A DNA stretch of 64,000 nucleotides from assembly GCA_014529385.2 (NCBI GenBank), contig CM043956.1:92776221-92840220 (forward strand), read 5' to 3'. Below, in pieces: positions 1 to 10,241 of this stretch (its first letter is position 1; each line of letters opens with the position of its first letter). Made by a program: the position numbers and the translations under genes. Below the pieces are notes generated by a model. It was given only the letters and a program-made list of their open reading frames with translations, was not told where the DNA came from and ran no database searches. This DNA is from Adiantum capillus-veneris. Its lineage: Eukaryota; Streptophyta; Polypodiopsida; Polypodiales; Pteridaceae.

Positions 1-513
1 TCCTTCCCTTTTGCGATAAAACCTTCAAGCTGCTGCATATAGATTTCCTCATGCAAATCACCATTTAAAAATGCGATTTTTACATCCATCTGTATATGAG
101 TTCCCAATCCCCTGATGCAACCAAGCCCAAAACGATCCGCAAAGCAGTCACCTTGACTACGGGATAAAGATCTCATCCAAATCAATTCCATGTTCCTACT
201 TGTACCCTTTGACAACCAACCGTGCCTTGTACTTTATCAAGGAACCAGAAGTGACTTTCTTTTTGTAAACCCATTTGCATGGTAAAGCTTTTTGCGCTTT
301 TGGAAAATGCACCAAATCCAAAGTATCATTCTTCTCCAGAGATTCCATTTTTGATAGCATGGCCCTATACCATTTCTCATTGTCCAAACTAGCCAATGCT
401 TCCTTGAAGTAAGATAGCTTACTACAATCTATCAACATGACATAATCAACATCATGAAAAAATCTATCCGACTGCCTTGATGGGCAAGTTGAGCTCCACA
501 TCAAAGGCTCCAT
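1..513 (-). pseudogene. copia reverse transcriptase, N-terminal part
   Basis: The reverse transcriptase would copy element RNA into cDNA in the cytoplasmic particle. The 196-513 open stretch carries the typical RT entry: a W-x-A-M segment, a lysine-rich KWVYKKK block and KARLVVKGYK. After a break, codons continue towards position 1 with a PVVKVTALR-like stretch and AFLNGDLHEEIYMQQ, the QMDV...FLNGDL region of copia RT. The GIDYDE segment is degraded and stop codons break the frame near 195. The YVDD catalytic box would lie beyond the window edge. It is a broken gene, and its copia assignment is secure from motif order. Confidence 0.8.
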
Positions 514-778
514 ATTTCCAGCTTATTGTCTAGCCTGCAAATCTGCAGCTTGCTATCCTGACATTTCAGACTGACCAATTTTAGACTGACCAGCTGATTC
601 AGATTGTCCAAAGTGTGACTGTCCTCCATGCGGGTCTACCAGTTCCGATTTTCCTGATTTGTGTTGTTCCGACTGTGCACTATGACAGGCAATTTTTGGC
701 TGAGCATTTTCAAAAACATTTCCTGCACTTTTGGAAACATCATCAGCAATTTGTTGTTGACCATTGCGCATATACTAC

Positions 779-1369
779 TTACCATTCCCGAAAAATATCT
801 CTCTTGAATTCTTTAGTCCTTTGAGGTTGTTTGTGTATGCAATCCTCCTGAAAGATTACATCATGGTTGTAAACAATTCTCCTCTTTTTGGGATCCCATA
901 ATCTATACCCCATTTCACCATCATCACCATATCCTACGAATATACACTTACATGACTTTGGCTCCAACTTGTTGCGGTCTTCCTTACATATGTGCGTTAT
1001 ATCTTTGCAACCAAACACTCTCAAATGAGCGTACGAAGGTGGATTGCCTGACCACACTTCTTGGGGAACTCCCCCACCCAAAGACCTATGTGGTGATCGA
1101 TTAATCAAATGTACGGCGGTCATAATAGCCTCTGCCCAAAAACCATGGGGTAATGTAGCATGAGATAGCATACATCGGACTATTTCTTGAATAGTTCGAT
1201 TCACCCACTCTGCAGGATCATTTCGGGGTGGATTATGAGTGTTAGTCAGCTCCCTCTCTATCCCTTTACTAACACAAAAGTCTCGAAAAGACTTTGACAC
1301 ATACTCACCCCCATTGTCAGAGCACAGACACTTTACCTTACTGTTGACCTGATTTTCAGCAAATATCAC
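779..1369 (-). pseudogene. copia integrase core and C-terminal region
   Basis: This is the integrase catalytic half, which would insert cDNA into the chromosome. Near the start it shows the second catalytic aspartate in CSDNGGEYVS. The glutamate motif is altered: where copia integrases have NG-(V/I)-AER-N-R-T, this copy reads DPAEWVNRT. A VFGCKDITHI stretch and a KCIFVGYGDDGEMGYRLWDP block follow, typical of the copia GKGY-like C-terminal domain. The first catalytic aspartate and the HHCC zinc finger lie upstream in broken frame (1370-1600) or are lost. A separate hydrophilic 72-codon frame at 553-771, rich in GQS repeats, is the integrase-RT linker. Confidence 0.85.
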
Positions 1370-1603
1370 GAATTGTTTAAACTTATTTAGGGACTCATCC
1401 TTATGTTGGATCGGATATACCTACACCTTGCGGGTAGCATCATCCACAAAGGTAACAAAATATTGCTTTCCCCCTAGAGATAGCCCTGGCATCTGACATA
1501 CATCGGAATGTACCAATTCCAAGGGAGAAGCCTTCAATGAAGAGATTTCTTGTGAGGAGTTTGAGCATGCTTGCCATAGATAGAATGATCATAATGGTCA
1601 AAA

Positions 1604-2121
1604 TCAGCATACCTCAAACATGATATATACCCCAAATGAGAAAGCATCTTCATTGCCACAATGATGGCACTCAACATCTCTCCCACGAGATTTGTTGTTG
1701 CCTTTGTTTTTTGATTTCCCCCTTTGTTGAGATCTACCTCTGGTATGCAATGCAATTTTTTGTCTATTCAGCTCTTTCATTAGCAAAGAGATCTCCACAT
1801 CAGAACATAACAGCATAGCATTGGAGTTGCTCATGGTTGTCCTAAATATATCCCAACTTTCAGGCAAAGTGTATAGTAGGAAAGTAGCTTTGAATTCATC
1901 ACATCAATGTTGAACTTCAAAGCAACCAACTAGCTAAAAACCGAGTTGAAATTATTTAGATGTACAGTCATTGATGTACCTTCCTTCATTCGAATGTCCA
2001 TCAACTTCTTCAACCAGTAAACCTTACTAGCAGCATTTTTTTGAGCATACAACTCCTCAAGTCTAGTCCACATAGCATAGTCCCTGTAGGTGAAGTAGAT
2101 TCTCCTTTCAGGGGACTTCAT
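1604..2121 (-). pseudogene. copia gag remnant with half zinc knuckle
   Basis: Two minus-strand pieces (2121-1930 and 1867-1604) resemble the gag nucleocapsid precursor of copia elements. One holds a YAMWTRLEELYAQKNAA segment, the usual LW..L...Y block. The other holds a PESWDIFRTTMSNS block and a basic RGRSQQRGKSKNKG tail. The zinc knuckle begins as CHHCGN and is then cut off: sequence after it belongs to the pre-integrase region, so an internal deletion removed half the knuckle and the protease. The N-terminal about 60 residues are missing because of the junction at 2157. Confidence 0.75.
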
Positions 2122-2156
2122 GTTGGCAGCCCTGCGGTTGAACCATGGTGGCCCTA

Positions 2157-2246
2157 GATTGGCCTAAGAATCCTACGGGCCACCAAAAGTACTATGCTAA
2201 ACTAGCAAAAAGGTACTATGGTCCCTTCCAGATTCTTAGGCCAATC
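2157..2246. repeat. 16-bp fold-back at the truncation junction of the A-family copy
   Basis: 2157-2172 (gattggcctaagaatc) is the exact reverse complement of 2231-2246. Only the inner 7 bp (2166-2172) belong to the normal element sequence, as comparison with 9479 onward shows. The outer 9 bp are an inverted copy placed exactly at the breakpoint. Confidence 0.8.
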
Positions 2247-2928
2247 AATGAGATGGCCTATCAACTTAAGTTGCCCAATCATTGGCTCATACACAATGCT
2301 TTTCATGTGAGCCTCTTAAAGCCTTACAAAGGAGAGCCACCTCAAGAACCAACTATTGAAGACCCACCGGAGATCGAGGACCACGAGGAGGTGCTGCAGC
2401 CCGAGTCCATTCTCCGACATGAAGACAAGGTATTAAGAGGCGGTAAGACTATCCGACGATATCTTATTAAGTTTAAGAATTATCCTTTTGAAGATGCTAG
2501 ATGGATGCAAGGCATACAATTAAAGGATAACCTAAACCTTGTCAATGCTTACAATGCTTCCCAAGAGTAAGCAAATGTACAAAATGTTAAAAATGAACAA
2601 AAATTTTTGTCTTATAAGACTCTCTTTTTCTTTATTTGTGCACAAAAATGAAGTAGTATGCATGCTTAGATCAAGTTTGCGGAGACGACGTCTCCCGAAC
2701 ACCAAGTAGAGCTTGTCACTCTACTATGGAAGACTGATAGGACTAATGTGCAGACATGCTTGCGGCAGCCTCAGGCTCTCAAGCGCCAAATGGACTAGTC
2801 ATCCATTATGGAATGATGTCGTAGGGTAACATAGGGATCCTCTACCCGCTAAAGAAAAGGACTCATGCATATGCTTTATCTTCTCTACACCATAGTCGAG
2901 GACGACTATGATTTCAAGAGAGAGGTAA
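2166..2928 (+). mobile_element. Truncated 3' end of a second A-family element
   Basis: 763 bp equivalent to 9479-10241 of element A, the same length and with no difference I could see. It covers the last 135 codons of pol (open to a stop at 2568-2570, with a chromodomain-like RRYLIKFKNYPFEDARWM segment), the 3' untranslated region and the polypurine tract. It runs directly into the LTR at 2929, which is also the 5' LTR of element A. An ATG at 2145 opens a 141-codon frame, but its first codons come from the junction. Confidence 0.92.
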
Positions 2929-4516
2929 TGTCATAATAATCAATATCTAATTCTCCTAAATGATTTTCTCATATTAAACTGATCATTTAATGTGGGGAAG
3001 TGCCAAGGGAGAAAAAGCTAGAATATTGGTTAAGCTAGCAGACCGGCCACAGTAGGGATCCAAAGGAGGGAAAATAGGGATCCAAAGGGGGGGCCATCTG
3101 CAAAAGAGCCATGTGAAACAATGGGCCAAAAAGACCCTAAGGTTCAGCCCATTAAGACTTCCAAAATGCTAAGGTTCCAAAATTCAAAGGTTGTGTCCAA
3201 AGGTCAACCCTAGGGAAAATTGGATGCTTAGTGTGTGCCCTAAAAAGTCTTTGCACATCCCTACATGGGAGGGGGCGAGCCCCAAAGCTAGGGGATGAGA
3301 GAGAAAGCCACACACACACACAGGCTCCCTTTACACAAAGGGAATGAGGGACACATGTCAGCTCCCTAGGCCAGATGCCCACAAGGTGTGCCCAATTCCT
3401 ATTGGAAGACCCTTGAAGTGGACCAATGAGAATTAAGCTAGAGTAAATCTAGTTTAATTAATTTAAAAACATTTAATAAAAGAAACCAATGAGAATTAAG
3501 TCTCCTAGAAGACTATTGGGCAGTCTCCCAAGGGGTCCAATGAGCATTCAGGAGCCCCATGGCTTGCCTGATTCCTATTGGCCAGGAGGCAAAGGGGTCC
3601 AATGAGAGTTTAGTTTAATTATTTAATTACCTGAAGCTCTCACAAAAGGGGAAAGGGGGACACATGTCAGAAGGCTATCACTTATGCTGCTTAATTCCTA
3701 TTGGCTTGACCTGGGGAGGTCCAATGAGGCAAAAGCCAGACCTAATTAGCAGCTAGGGCTCGCCCAAGAGAGAGGGGGGCTGATTTTTGCTTGGCATTGA
3801 CACACACACACTCACACTTGACCATGTGTGAAGGAAGAATACTCTATCTCCTCCCAAGATTTAATGGAGAGCTCATCACCTACTCCAAGCTTGTGAGATA
3901 GAAGCCTACATCAACACTCTCTTGGCATGTGGATGCAAATCCAACCAAGAGCCAAGCTTCAATGCATGCTCATCTTCTCTACCAAGCTAATTACTAAGCT
4001 AAGCTATGCTAATATGAGTGATTATGTGAGGAGATGTACATCTTTCTCGTAAGATACTTCTTTTTCTTCTCAATCTACTCTCATACCCTGCTAGCTCTCA
4101 CCATCTTCGAAGGTGTGTGAGGTCTTGGGTCTGAGAACGGGGATAATTCAAGTTGTGTTTGATTAAGTGTTTTGCTTGGTGTATGAAGCTTCCATCTTCA
4201 TTGCACTAGCTAGTCTTGAAGGAACACAAAGAATTGTATTGTACAATGTCTCTCTTGATGGGAGAAACCATAATACAAAGCCTTTTGGAGGGGGGACCGG
4301 CTCCATGCAAATCCGGTCCTCAACTGTTGTCAATAGCTTAATTGCTCTCTCTTTTGAAAGTATTGTCGATGCTATCTAACTAGGTGTTATGCTTTTTGTT
4401 GCTCTCTCCACCCAAGCACTCTTGTAATTCTCATTAGGAATCTATTCTAATGAAATGCCCACTATGTTCATGCTAATTTCCGCTACACATAAGATTTTAG
4501 GCCATTAAATGTTACA
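2929..4516 (+). repeat. LTR of element A (left)
   Basis: 1588 bp, starts TGTCATAATAATC and ends ATGTTACA (TG...CA). It is followed after one base by the primer-binding site. It matches 10242-11834 with only about two substitutions noticed, a longer CA run in the right copy, and a one-base G-run change. A 70-codon ORF (4167-4379) occurs identically in both LTRs and has no recognisable domain. Confidence 0.95.
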
Positions 4517-4517
4517 T

Positions 4518-4530
4518 TGGTATCAGAGCT
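4518..4530 (+). other. Primer-binding site, initiator-Met tRNA type
   Basis: TGGTATCAGAGCT one base after the LTR end, complementary to the 3' end of plant initiator tRNA-Met. It sets the start of minus-strand cDNA synthesis and confirms that 2929-4516 acts as a 5' LTR. Confidence 0.92.
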
Positions 4531-4933
4531 CAAGGTTTCTCTTTTCTTGCTCAAGAAGGGAGGTCCTCAAGCTAGCTACAAATGGTTGGTATTATTAATT
4601 GCCTGTGAGTAAGTAGAATAGGGATTTTTCAGCCTTGCAGTGCGCCTGCCTTTGTGCAGTTAACGGGGCATCACCGTCGAGAGCTATGGTCTTAATAGTG
4701 GAGTCCTACGGGGCTTGCCTATGGCTTAACCACTATTGAGCTATTAGAAGCTTGACAGGAGCCGGTGCTGTCTTGGTGTCGAAAGACCCTCTCTTCTATT
4801 CCTTGCAATTAATGGTATTCGAGCCGCGGGTACAGTAGCTTGAGTGCTTTTTCTAAAGGGGTAAAGAGGAGTAGCAACTAGGGCTTGAAGTGCCAAAGTA
4901 CACCTAAAAAGTTTACACCTAAAAGTTGTTATA

Positions 4934-7900
4934 ATGGCTGACAATAGTAAAGAGAGTGAAATTAATGTTGATAACTTTGATTTTGCTCATGAGCAAGCTA
5001 CTAATGATGCTTCAATGCTTGTTAACTATCTTGTTTCTAGGCTTCAACAAGCCATGGGCAATCCATCTCTCCAAAGTGAAGTGCAACGGCAGCTCCGTGC
5101 TCACGGGATTCTCCAAGCTCATCACCATGACGAGAGAACACCTAGGAAGCCTCCTTGTGAGACTACCAAAAGAGGTCTCTCTCCGATTCGGGAAGAAGAA
5201 GAGAATCCATATGAAGGGCTCAAGAACTTACTTCTTGATGATGCATCTCCTTCCCAAAGGAGAACTCAAGAGCCTCCACCGAAGGAACGAGAAAGAAGCG
5301 AGTCTCCCGCCACCTCGGCGGAGATGGCTCCACGAAGACGGCGGGCTAAACGCTCTCCATCACCACCAAAGCGGAGAAGACCATCACACTCTTCTCCACG
5401 CCATAATTCAAAGAGGGATGATAAAAAGCAAGAGAAGAAAAAGGCGAGAAAGAGGACACCCTCTTCTCCATCTTCTTCATCCTCTTCCTCTTATGAAAGC
5501 TATCGTGAAGACGACAAAGATCAAGACAAGAAAAAGGCGAGAAAGAGGTCACCCTCTTCTCCACCTTCTTCAAATTCTTCATCTTCTGAAGAAAGTGATG
5601 GTGCAACTTTTGAACCATCAAAAAGAAGAGGCCATAGGAAATCCTATGCCGCATGGAAGAGGTCGTCCAAGCTGAAGAAATTCAAAGAGGGAGGGAAGAG
5701 CATCTCTTTCCTTACCTATGATGGCACCTTCGGTGCTACAGACAAAGTTTTGGCCTTTATCCAACAATTCGATGCGGCGTTTGGAGATGAGGGCTTCACA
5801 GAGTCCTCTAAGCTACGCCATGTAGCTATGCACTTTCAAAAGTCCGCCAGACAATGGTGGTCTATCCTACGAGCCAACGGTGAAGCTCCACGAACATGGA
5901 AGGCTTTAAGAGCTTCCATTATGAAGCAGTTTTTGGCCACCGATGCCAAAGATAAAGTACTCACCGAATGGCGAAGCTTAAAGCTCTCTCCCAATGAATC
6001 CATCCACAAATATGTAGACAAGTTTTGGGACCTACAACTCAAAGCCACTGTCTTCAAAAATTTGGATTTTGGAGAGCAAAAGCAACAATTTTGTGCGGGC
6101 TTAACCGAAGAAATGGCGGAGTATGTCAACTCCCAAAGGCCACGTACCATATCGGCGGTAATACACCATACTATGGTGGCCTCGCGAATCAATTTCCAAA
6201 CGGGGGGTAAAAGAAATAATAAGCCCCCGGAAAACAAGGGTTCCAATGAGCCTAAGGGGAAGGACAATGTCCAAAAGTCTCCTAAGGGCAATTCCAACGA
6301 AGCTAAAGAGAAGGGAGTTTACAAAGGAAAGAATAAACTCTCTCCTGAAGAGCTTGAGCGTTATCGTAAAGATAACCGGTGTTTCAAGTGCGGCGAACAA
6401 GGGCATGCGTACCGCGCTTGTCCCCAAAAGAACAACCGCCAAGATCCTCCTAGAGCTTCTTTGGTTGAAATCCAAGAGGAGGAGATTCATCAAACTCACC
6501 ACAAAGGATCTCCTCTATGCCATGCTTGGGGAAAGGTAAGAGAACATGATGCTTTTATTCTCTTTGACCCTGGTTCTACTCACAATTTCATATCTATGGA
6601 GTTAGCCACCAAGCTAGGCATACAATCCTACGAGATGGGAGATATCCTACCCGCAGACAGTGCCTTCAAGGGGCAAGAAGCTTCAGTCACTCCCTTAATC
6701 GGGAAATTGAGGCTTCATGTCCAAGGCTATGTGGACAAAGAGGACTTCTTTATCTCTCCTCTCAAGCATGAGGATGTAATCCTAGGGGCACCATGGTTTG
6801 ACCGCCTGGCTGCCCATGTTAAATTTCCTGAAAGGAGAATCTCCTTTAAGTTCAGGGAAAAGGACATGTATATAGATGCTAAGGAGATGGGTAACACCAT
6901 CCCCATTGTACATACACCAGCTTTCAACAAGTCAATAAAGAGCTCTATTTCCGTGTACATGATTTTTGTTAAAGATTCTCAAAATGAACCTAATGCTTTA
7001 GCAAAAGAAAATAAAAGCAACCAAAAGGAATTAGAGTTATCCAATTTTCTCAAGGGGTTTCAAGATGTCTTTATTGACGACATCCCTTGTGAGCTACCTC
7101 CTAAACGAGGTAATGACGACCATGCAATTGGACTTCTTCCAGGAAGTTCATCGCCTAACAAACCTCCTTATAGAGTTTCTCAAGCTCAACAAGAGGAGAT
7201 TATCCGGCAAGTGCATGAGTTAGTTGAGAAGGGCATGGTTAGGCCTAGCTCATCTCCATTTTGCTCACCTGTGCTATTAGTGCAAAAGAAAGACGGCACA
7301 TATCGTATGTGTGTCGACTATAGAGCACTAAATAGGATCACTATCAAGAATAGGTTTCCCGTTCCACGGGTAGAAGACCTATTTGATAAGCTACAAGGAT
7401 CGACCTACTTCAGTAGGATTGACCTAAAAAGTGGCTATCATCAGATAAGGATAGTGGATCAAGACATTGTAAAGACCGCATTTCGTACTACATTTGGTCT
7501 TTACGAATACATTGTCATGCCTTTTGGCTTGACTAATGCACCAGCCACATTCAACCGCTTGATGGAGAAGCTGTTCAGGCCTCATCGAACCTTCACTGGA
7601 GTGTTCTTTGATGATATTATCATCTACTCTAATTCATTGGAGGAACACAAGCAACACCTCCAGGTAATATTTCAAGTTTTAAGAGAGAATAAACTTTATG
7701 TTAATCAAAAGAAAAGTGAATTTTTCTTGCAAGAGATTCAATATTTAGGTCACATTATCTCTCAAGATGGAATCGAAATGGATCCATCTAAGTTAGAGGT
7801 AATAAAAGGATGGCCTAAACCAAGGAATCTTCATGAACTAAGAAGCTTTATAGGTATGTGTGCATACTATAGACGCTTCATAGAAAAGTTCTCACAAATT

Positions 7901-9883
7901 ACGGGACCATTACATGACCTAACAAAGAAAAATGTTAGGTATACGTGGTCTGCTAAAGAGAACAATGCGTTCGAAAAGCTTAAAGAAAAGCTTATCTCTC
8001 AACCTGTGCTTACACTACCGGATCTCTCAAAACCATTTGAGGTCCAATGTGATGCTTGTGGTGATTGCCTTGGGGCTGTTCTGCTCCAAGAAGGGCACGC
8101 CATAGGCTATGAGAGTCGAAGGCTCGACCCTGTTGAGCAAGCTCTAGGCATATACGAAAAAGAACTCCTTGCAGTTCTACATGCCTTAGACTCATGGAAG
8201 CACTATTTATTGGGGACTCCTTTCATTCTGCGAACGGATCACCAAAGTCTTAAGTACTTCATGACGCAGACCAAGCTTTCCGACAAACAAATGAGGTGGG
8301 CAAATTTCCTTTCGCAATTTCATTTTCATATTGCTCACATTGCTGGCAAGCATAATCAAGTAGCCGATGCACTCTCAAGACGACCGAGAGTGAATGCGGT
8401 TTCCATAGCAACTCACAATGATCTATCTTCAATGATAGATGAGTATGCTATTGATCCCGATTTTAGAGATGTGATTTCAGCCCTTGCATTAGGGAAGAAA
8501 GAAGAACCATTTACTTTACAAGATGGTTATCTTCTCTATGGCAATAGACTATGCGTTACTAACTCACTACGTGAGAAAGTAATGTATGAATCTCATGCTC
8601 CCCCATATGCGGGGCATAGAGGGATTCAGTCTACCCTAAAGGGAATTGAAACATATTTCTATTGGCCTACCATGAAAGTGAACATACACGAGTATGTTTC
8701 CAAATGTGTGGTATGTCAAAAGACAAAATTTGATAGAGGGAAGCAACTTGGATTGCTTCAACCCTTGCCAATCCCTAATTCACCGTGGGAGAGCATATCC
8801 ATGGATTTTATCTTTGGATTGCCTAAGTCTATCCATGGGAATACGGGAATATGGACGATAGTAGACAGGTTCAGTAAACAAGCTCATTTTATACCTGTCA
8901 AAAAGACTATCAAAGCCCATCAAATGGCAACCCTCTTCATTTCACAAATTTTCAAGTACCATGGCTTGCCAATGTCCATAGTGTGGGATAGAGATCCTAG
9001 AATGACCAATAATTTCTGGAAGGGTCTCTTTGAGAATTTAGGAACAAGGCTAAACTTCTCTTCGGCCTATCATCCACAAACTGATGGCCAAAGTGAAATA
9101 GCTAACCTAACCATTCTTGATCTACTAAAAGCCTATGTAACGGAAGTAGATCAAAGATCCCAATGGGAGAAGTACTTACCTTTAGTAGAGTATGCTTACA
9201 ATAACACTGTACATACTTCCACAGGAAAAGCACCTTTCGAGGTAATTGAGGGAAGATCAAAAAGTCCCTTGCTACTTAAGGTACATGGGAAGATCTTCGC
9301 TGCAGATGAGTATAGCCGAGACCCACAAGAATCTTTCCAAAAGATTAAGGATGCTATCTCTATCTCACACCAAAGGCAAAAGGCTGTTGCTGACAAGCAC
9401 AGAAGAGCCCAAGCCTTTAAAGAAAACGATTGGGTCTTGTTAAAGTTTCCCAAGGCTCGATTAAGGCACACGACGGGCAAGAATCCTACGGGCCACCAAA
9501 AGTACTATGCTAAACTAGCAAAAAGGTACTATGGTCCCTTCCAGATTCTTAGGCCAATCAATGAGATGGCCTATCAACTTAAGTTGCCCAATCATTGGCT
9601 CATACACAATGCTTTTCATGTGAGCCTCTTAAAGCCTTACAAAGGAGAGCCACCTCAAGAACCAACTATTGAAGACCCACCGGAGATCGAGGACCACGAG
9701 GAGGTGCTGCAGCCCGAGTCCATTCTCCGACATGAAGACAAGGTATTAAGAGGCGGTAAGACTATCCGACGATATCTTATTAAGTTTAAGAATTATCCTT
9801 TTGAAGATGCTAGATGGATGCAAGGCATACAATTAAAGGATAACCTAAACCTTGTCAATGCTTACAATGCTTCCCAAGAGTAA
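4934..9883 (+). CDS. Gag-Pol polyprotein of gypsy element A (1649 aa)
   Basis: Single uninterrupted frame. Residues 1-230 are a gag N-terminus with Ser/Arg/Lys-rich tracts. About 255-400 is the retrotransposon gag domain, with the FWDLQLK region near its end. A CCHC knuckle (CFKCGEQGHAYRAC) sits at 483-496. The aspartic protease has FDPGSTHNFIS near 544. RT shows RMCVDYRALN and the FFDDII active site near 891. RNase H has CDACGDCLGA near 1039 and a later YEKEL and TDHQSLKY. Integrase has an HHCC finger from about 1220, MDFIFGLP, WDRDPRMT (about 1352) and DGQSEIAN (about 1388), so D, D and E are kept. The tail has a chromodomain-like segment near 1611-1635. The ATG lies about 400 bases after the primer site; a second frame inside gag is a shadow. 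All catalytic motifs look present, so it may be functional. This is inference from motifs. Confidence 0.95.
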   Translation: MADNSKESEINVDNFDFAHEQATNDASMLVNYLVSRLQQAMGNPSLQSEVQRQLRAHGILQAHHHDERTPRKPPCETTKRGLSPIREEEENPYEGLKNLLLDDASPSQRRTQEPPPKERERSESPATSAEMAPRRRRAKRSPSPPKRRRPSHSSPRHNSKRDDKKQEKKKARKRTPSSPSSSSSSSYESYREDDKDQDKKKARKRSPSSPPSSNSSSSEESDGATFEPSKRRGHRKSYAAWKRSSKLKKFKEGGKSISFLTYDGTFGATDKVLAFIQQFDAAFGDEGFTESSKLRHVAMHFQKSARQWWSILRANGEAPRTWKALRASIMKQFLATDAKDKVLTEWRSLKLSPNESIHKYVDKFWDLQLKATVFKNLDFGEQKQQFCAGLTEEMAEYVNSQRPRTISAVIHHTMVASRINFQTGGKRNNKPPENKGSNEPKGKDNVQKSPKGNSNEAKEKGVYKGKNKLSPEELERYRKDNRCFKCGEQGHAYRACPQKNNRQDPPRASLVEIQEEEIHQTHHKGSPLCHAWGKVREHDAFILFDPGSTHNFISMELATKLGIQSYEMGDILPADSAFKGQEASVTPLIGKLRLHVQGYVDKEDFFISPLKHEDVILGAPWFDRLAAHVKFPERRISFKFREKDMYIDAKEMGNTIPIVHTPAFNKSIKSSISVYMIFVKDSQNEPNALAKENKSNQKELELSNFLKGFQDVFIDDIPCELPPKRGNDDHAIGLLPGSSSPNKPPYRVSQAQQEEIIRQVHELVEKGMVRPSSSPFCSPVLLVQKKDGTYRMCVDYRALNRITIKNRFPVPRVEDLFDKLQGSTYFSRIDLKSGYHQIRIVDQDIVKTAFRTTFGLYEYIVMPFGLTNAPATFNRLMEKLFRPHRTFTGVFFDDIIIYSNSLEEHKQHLQVIFQVLRENKLYVNQKKSEFFLQEIQYLGHIISQDGIEMDPSKLEVIKGWPKPRNLHELRSFIGMCAYYRRFIEKFSQITGPLHDLTKKNVRYTWSAKENNAFEKLKEKLISQPVLTLPDLSKPFEVQCDACGDCLGAVLLQEGHAIGYESRRLDPVEQALGIYEKELLAVLHALDSWKHYLLGTPFILRTDHQSLKYFMTQTKLSDKQMRWANFLSQFHFHIAHIAGKHNQVADALSRRPRVNAVSIATHNDLSSMIDEYAIDPDFRDVISALALGKKEEPFTLQDGYLLYGNRLCVTNSLREKVMYESHAPPYAGHRGIQSTLKGIETYFYWPTMKVNIHEYVSKCVVCQKTKFDRGKQLGLLQPLPIPNSPWESISMDFIFGLPKSIHGNTGIWTIVDRFSKQAHFIPVKKTIKAHQMATLFISQIFKYHGLPMSIVWDRDPRMTNNFWKGLFENLGTRLNFSSAYHPQTDGQSEIANLTILDLLKAYVTEVDQRSQWEKYLPLVEYAYNNTVHTSTGKAPFEVIEGRSKSPLLLKVHGKIFAADEYSRDPQESFQKIKDAISISHQRQKAVADKHRRAQAFKENDWVLLKFPKARLRHTTGKNPTGHQKYYAKLAKRYYGPFQILRPINEMAYQLKLPNHWLIHNAFHVSLLKPYKGEPPQEPTIEDPPEIEDHEEVLQPESILRHEDKVLRGGKTIRRYLIKFKNYPFEDARWMQGIQLKDNLNLVNAYNASQE

Positions 9884-10241
9884 GCAAATGTACAAAATGT
9901 TAAAAATGAACAAAAATTTTTGTCTTATAAGACTCTCTTTTTCTTTATTTGTGCACAAAAATGAAGTAGTATGCATGCTTAGATCAAGTTTGCGGAGACG
10001 ACGTCTCCCGAACACCAAGTAGAGCTTGTCACTCTACTATGGAAGACTGATAGGACTAATGTGCAGACATGCTTGCGGCAGCCTCAGGCTCTCAAGCGCC
10101 AAATGGACTAGTCATCCATTATGGAATGATGTCGTAGGGTAACATAGGGATCCTCTACCCGCTAAAGAAAAGGACTCATGCATATGCTTTATCTTCTCTA
10201 CACCATAGTCGAGGACGACTATGATTTCAAGAGAGAGGTAA
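9884..10241 (+). other. 3' untranslated region and polypurine tract of element A
   Basis: 358 bases between the pol stop and the 3' LTR. They end in a purine-rich tract (AAGAGAGAGGTAA, 10229-10241) directly before TG of the LTR, the expected primer for plus-strand synthesis. The same tract precedes 2929. Confidence 0.8.

Larger units (their letters stand above)
1..2156 (-). mobile_element. Decayed Ty1/copia retrotransposon fragment (element J)
   Basis: Read on the minus strand the order is gag (2121-1604), integrase (1369-779), a hydrophilic linker (771-553) and the start of reverse transcriptase (513-1). This is the copia order, with integrase before reverse transcriptase. The window edge cuts it inside RT. 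Its gag start, leader and 5' LTR are absent because the truncated A-element copy abuts it at about 2157. Protease and the first half of the gag-pre-integrase region are deleted. Confidence 0.85.

Noticed and set aside
4167-4379. 70-codon ORF inside the element A LTR, identical at 11485-11697
   Set aside because: Identity follows from the LTRs being copies of each other; no domain, and in LTR regulatory sequence. Not called as a gene.
4956-5675. 239-codon overlapping frame within element A gag
   Set aside because: Shadow frame of the Ser/Arg/Lys-rich part of the real gag; its composition mirrors the main frame.
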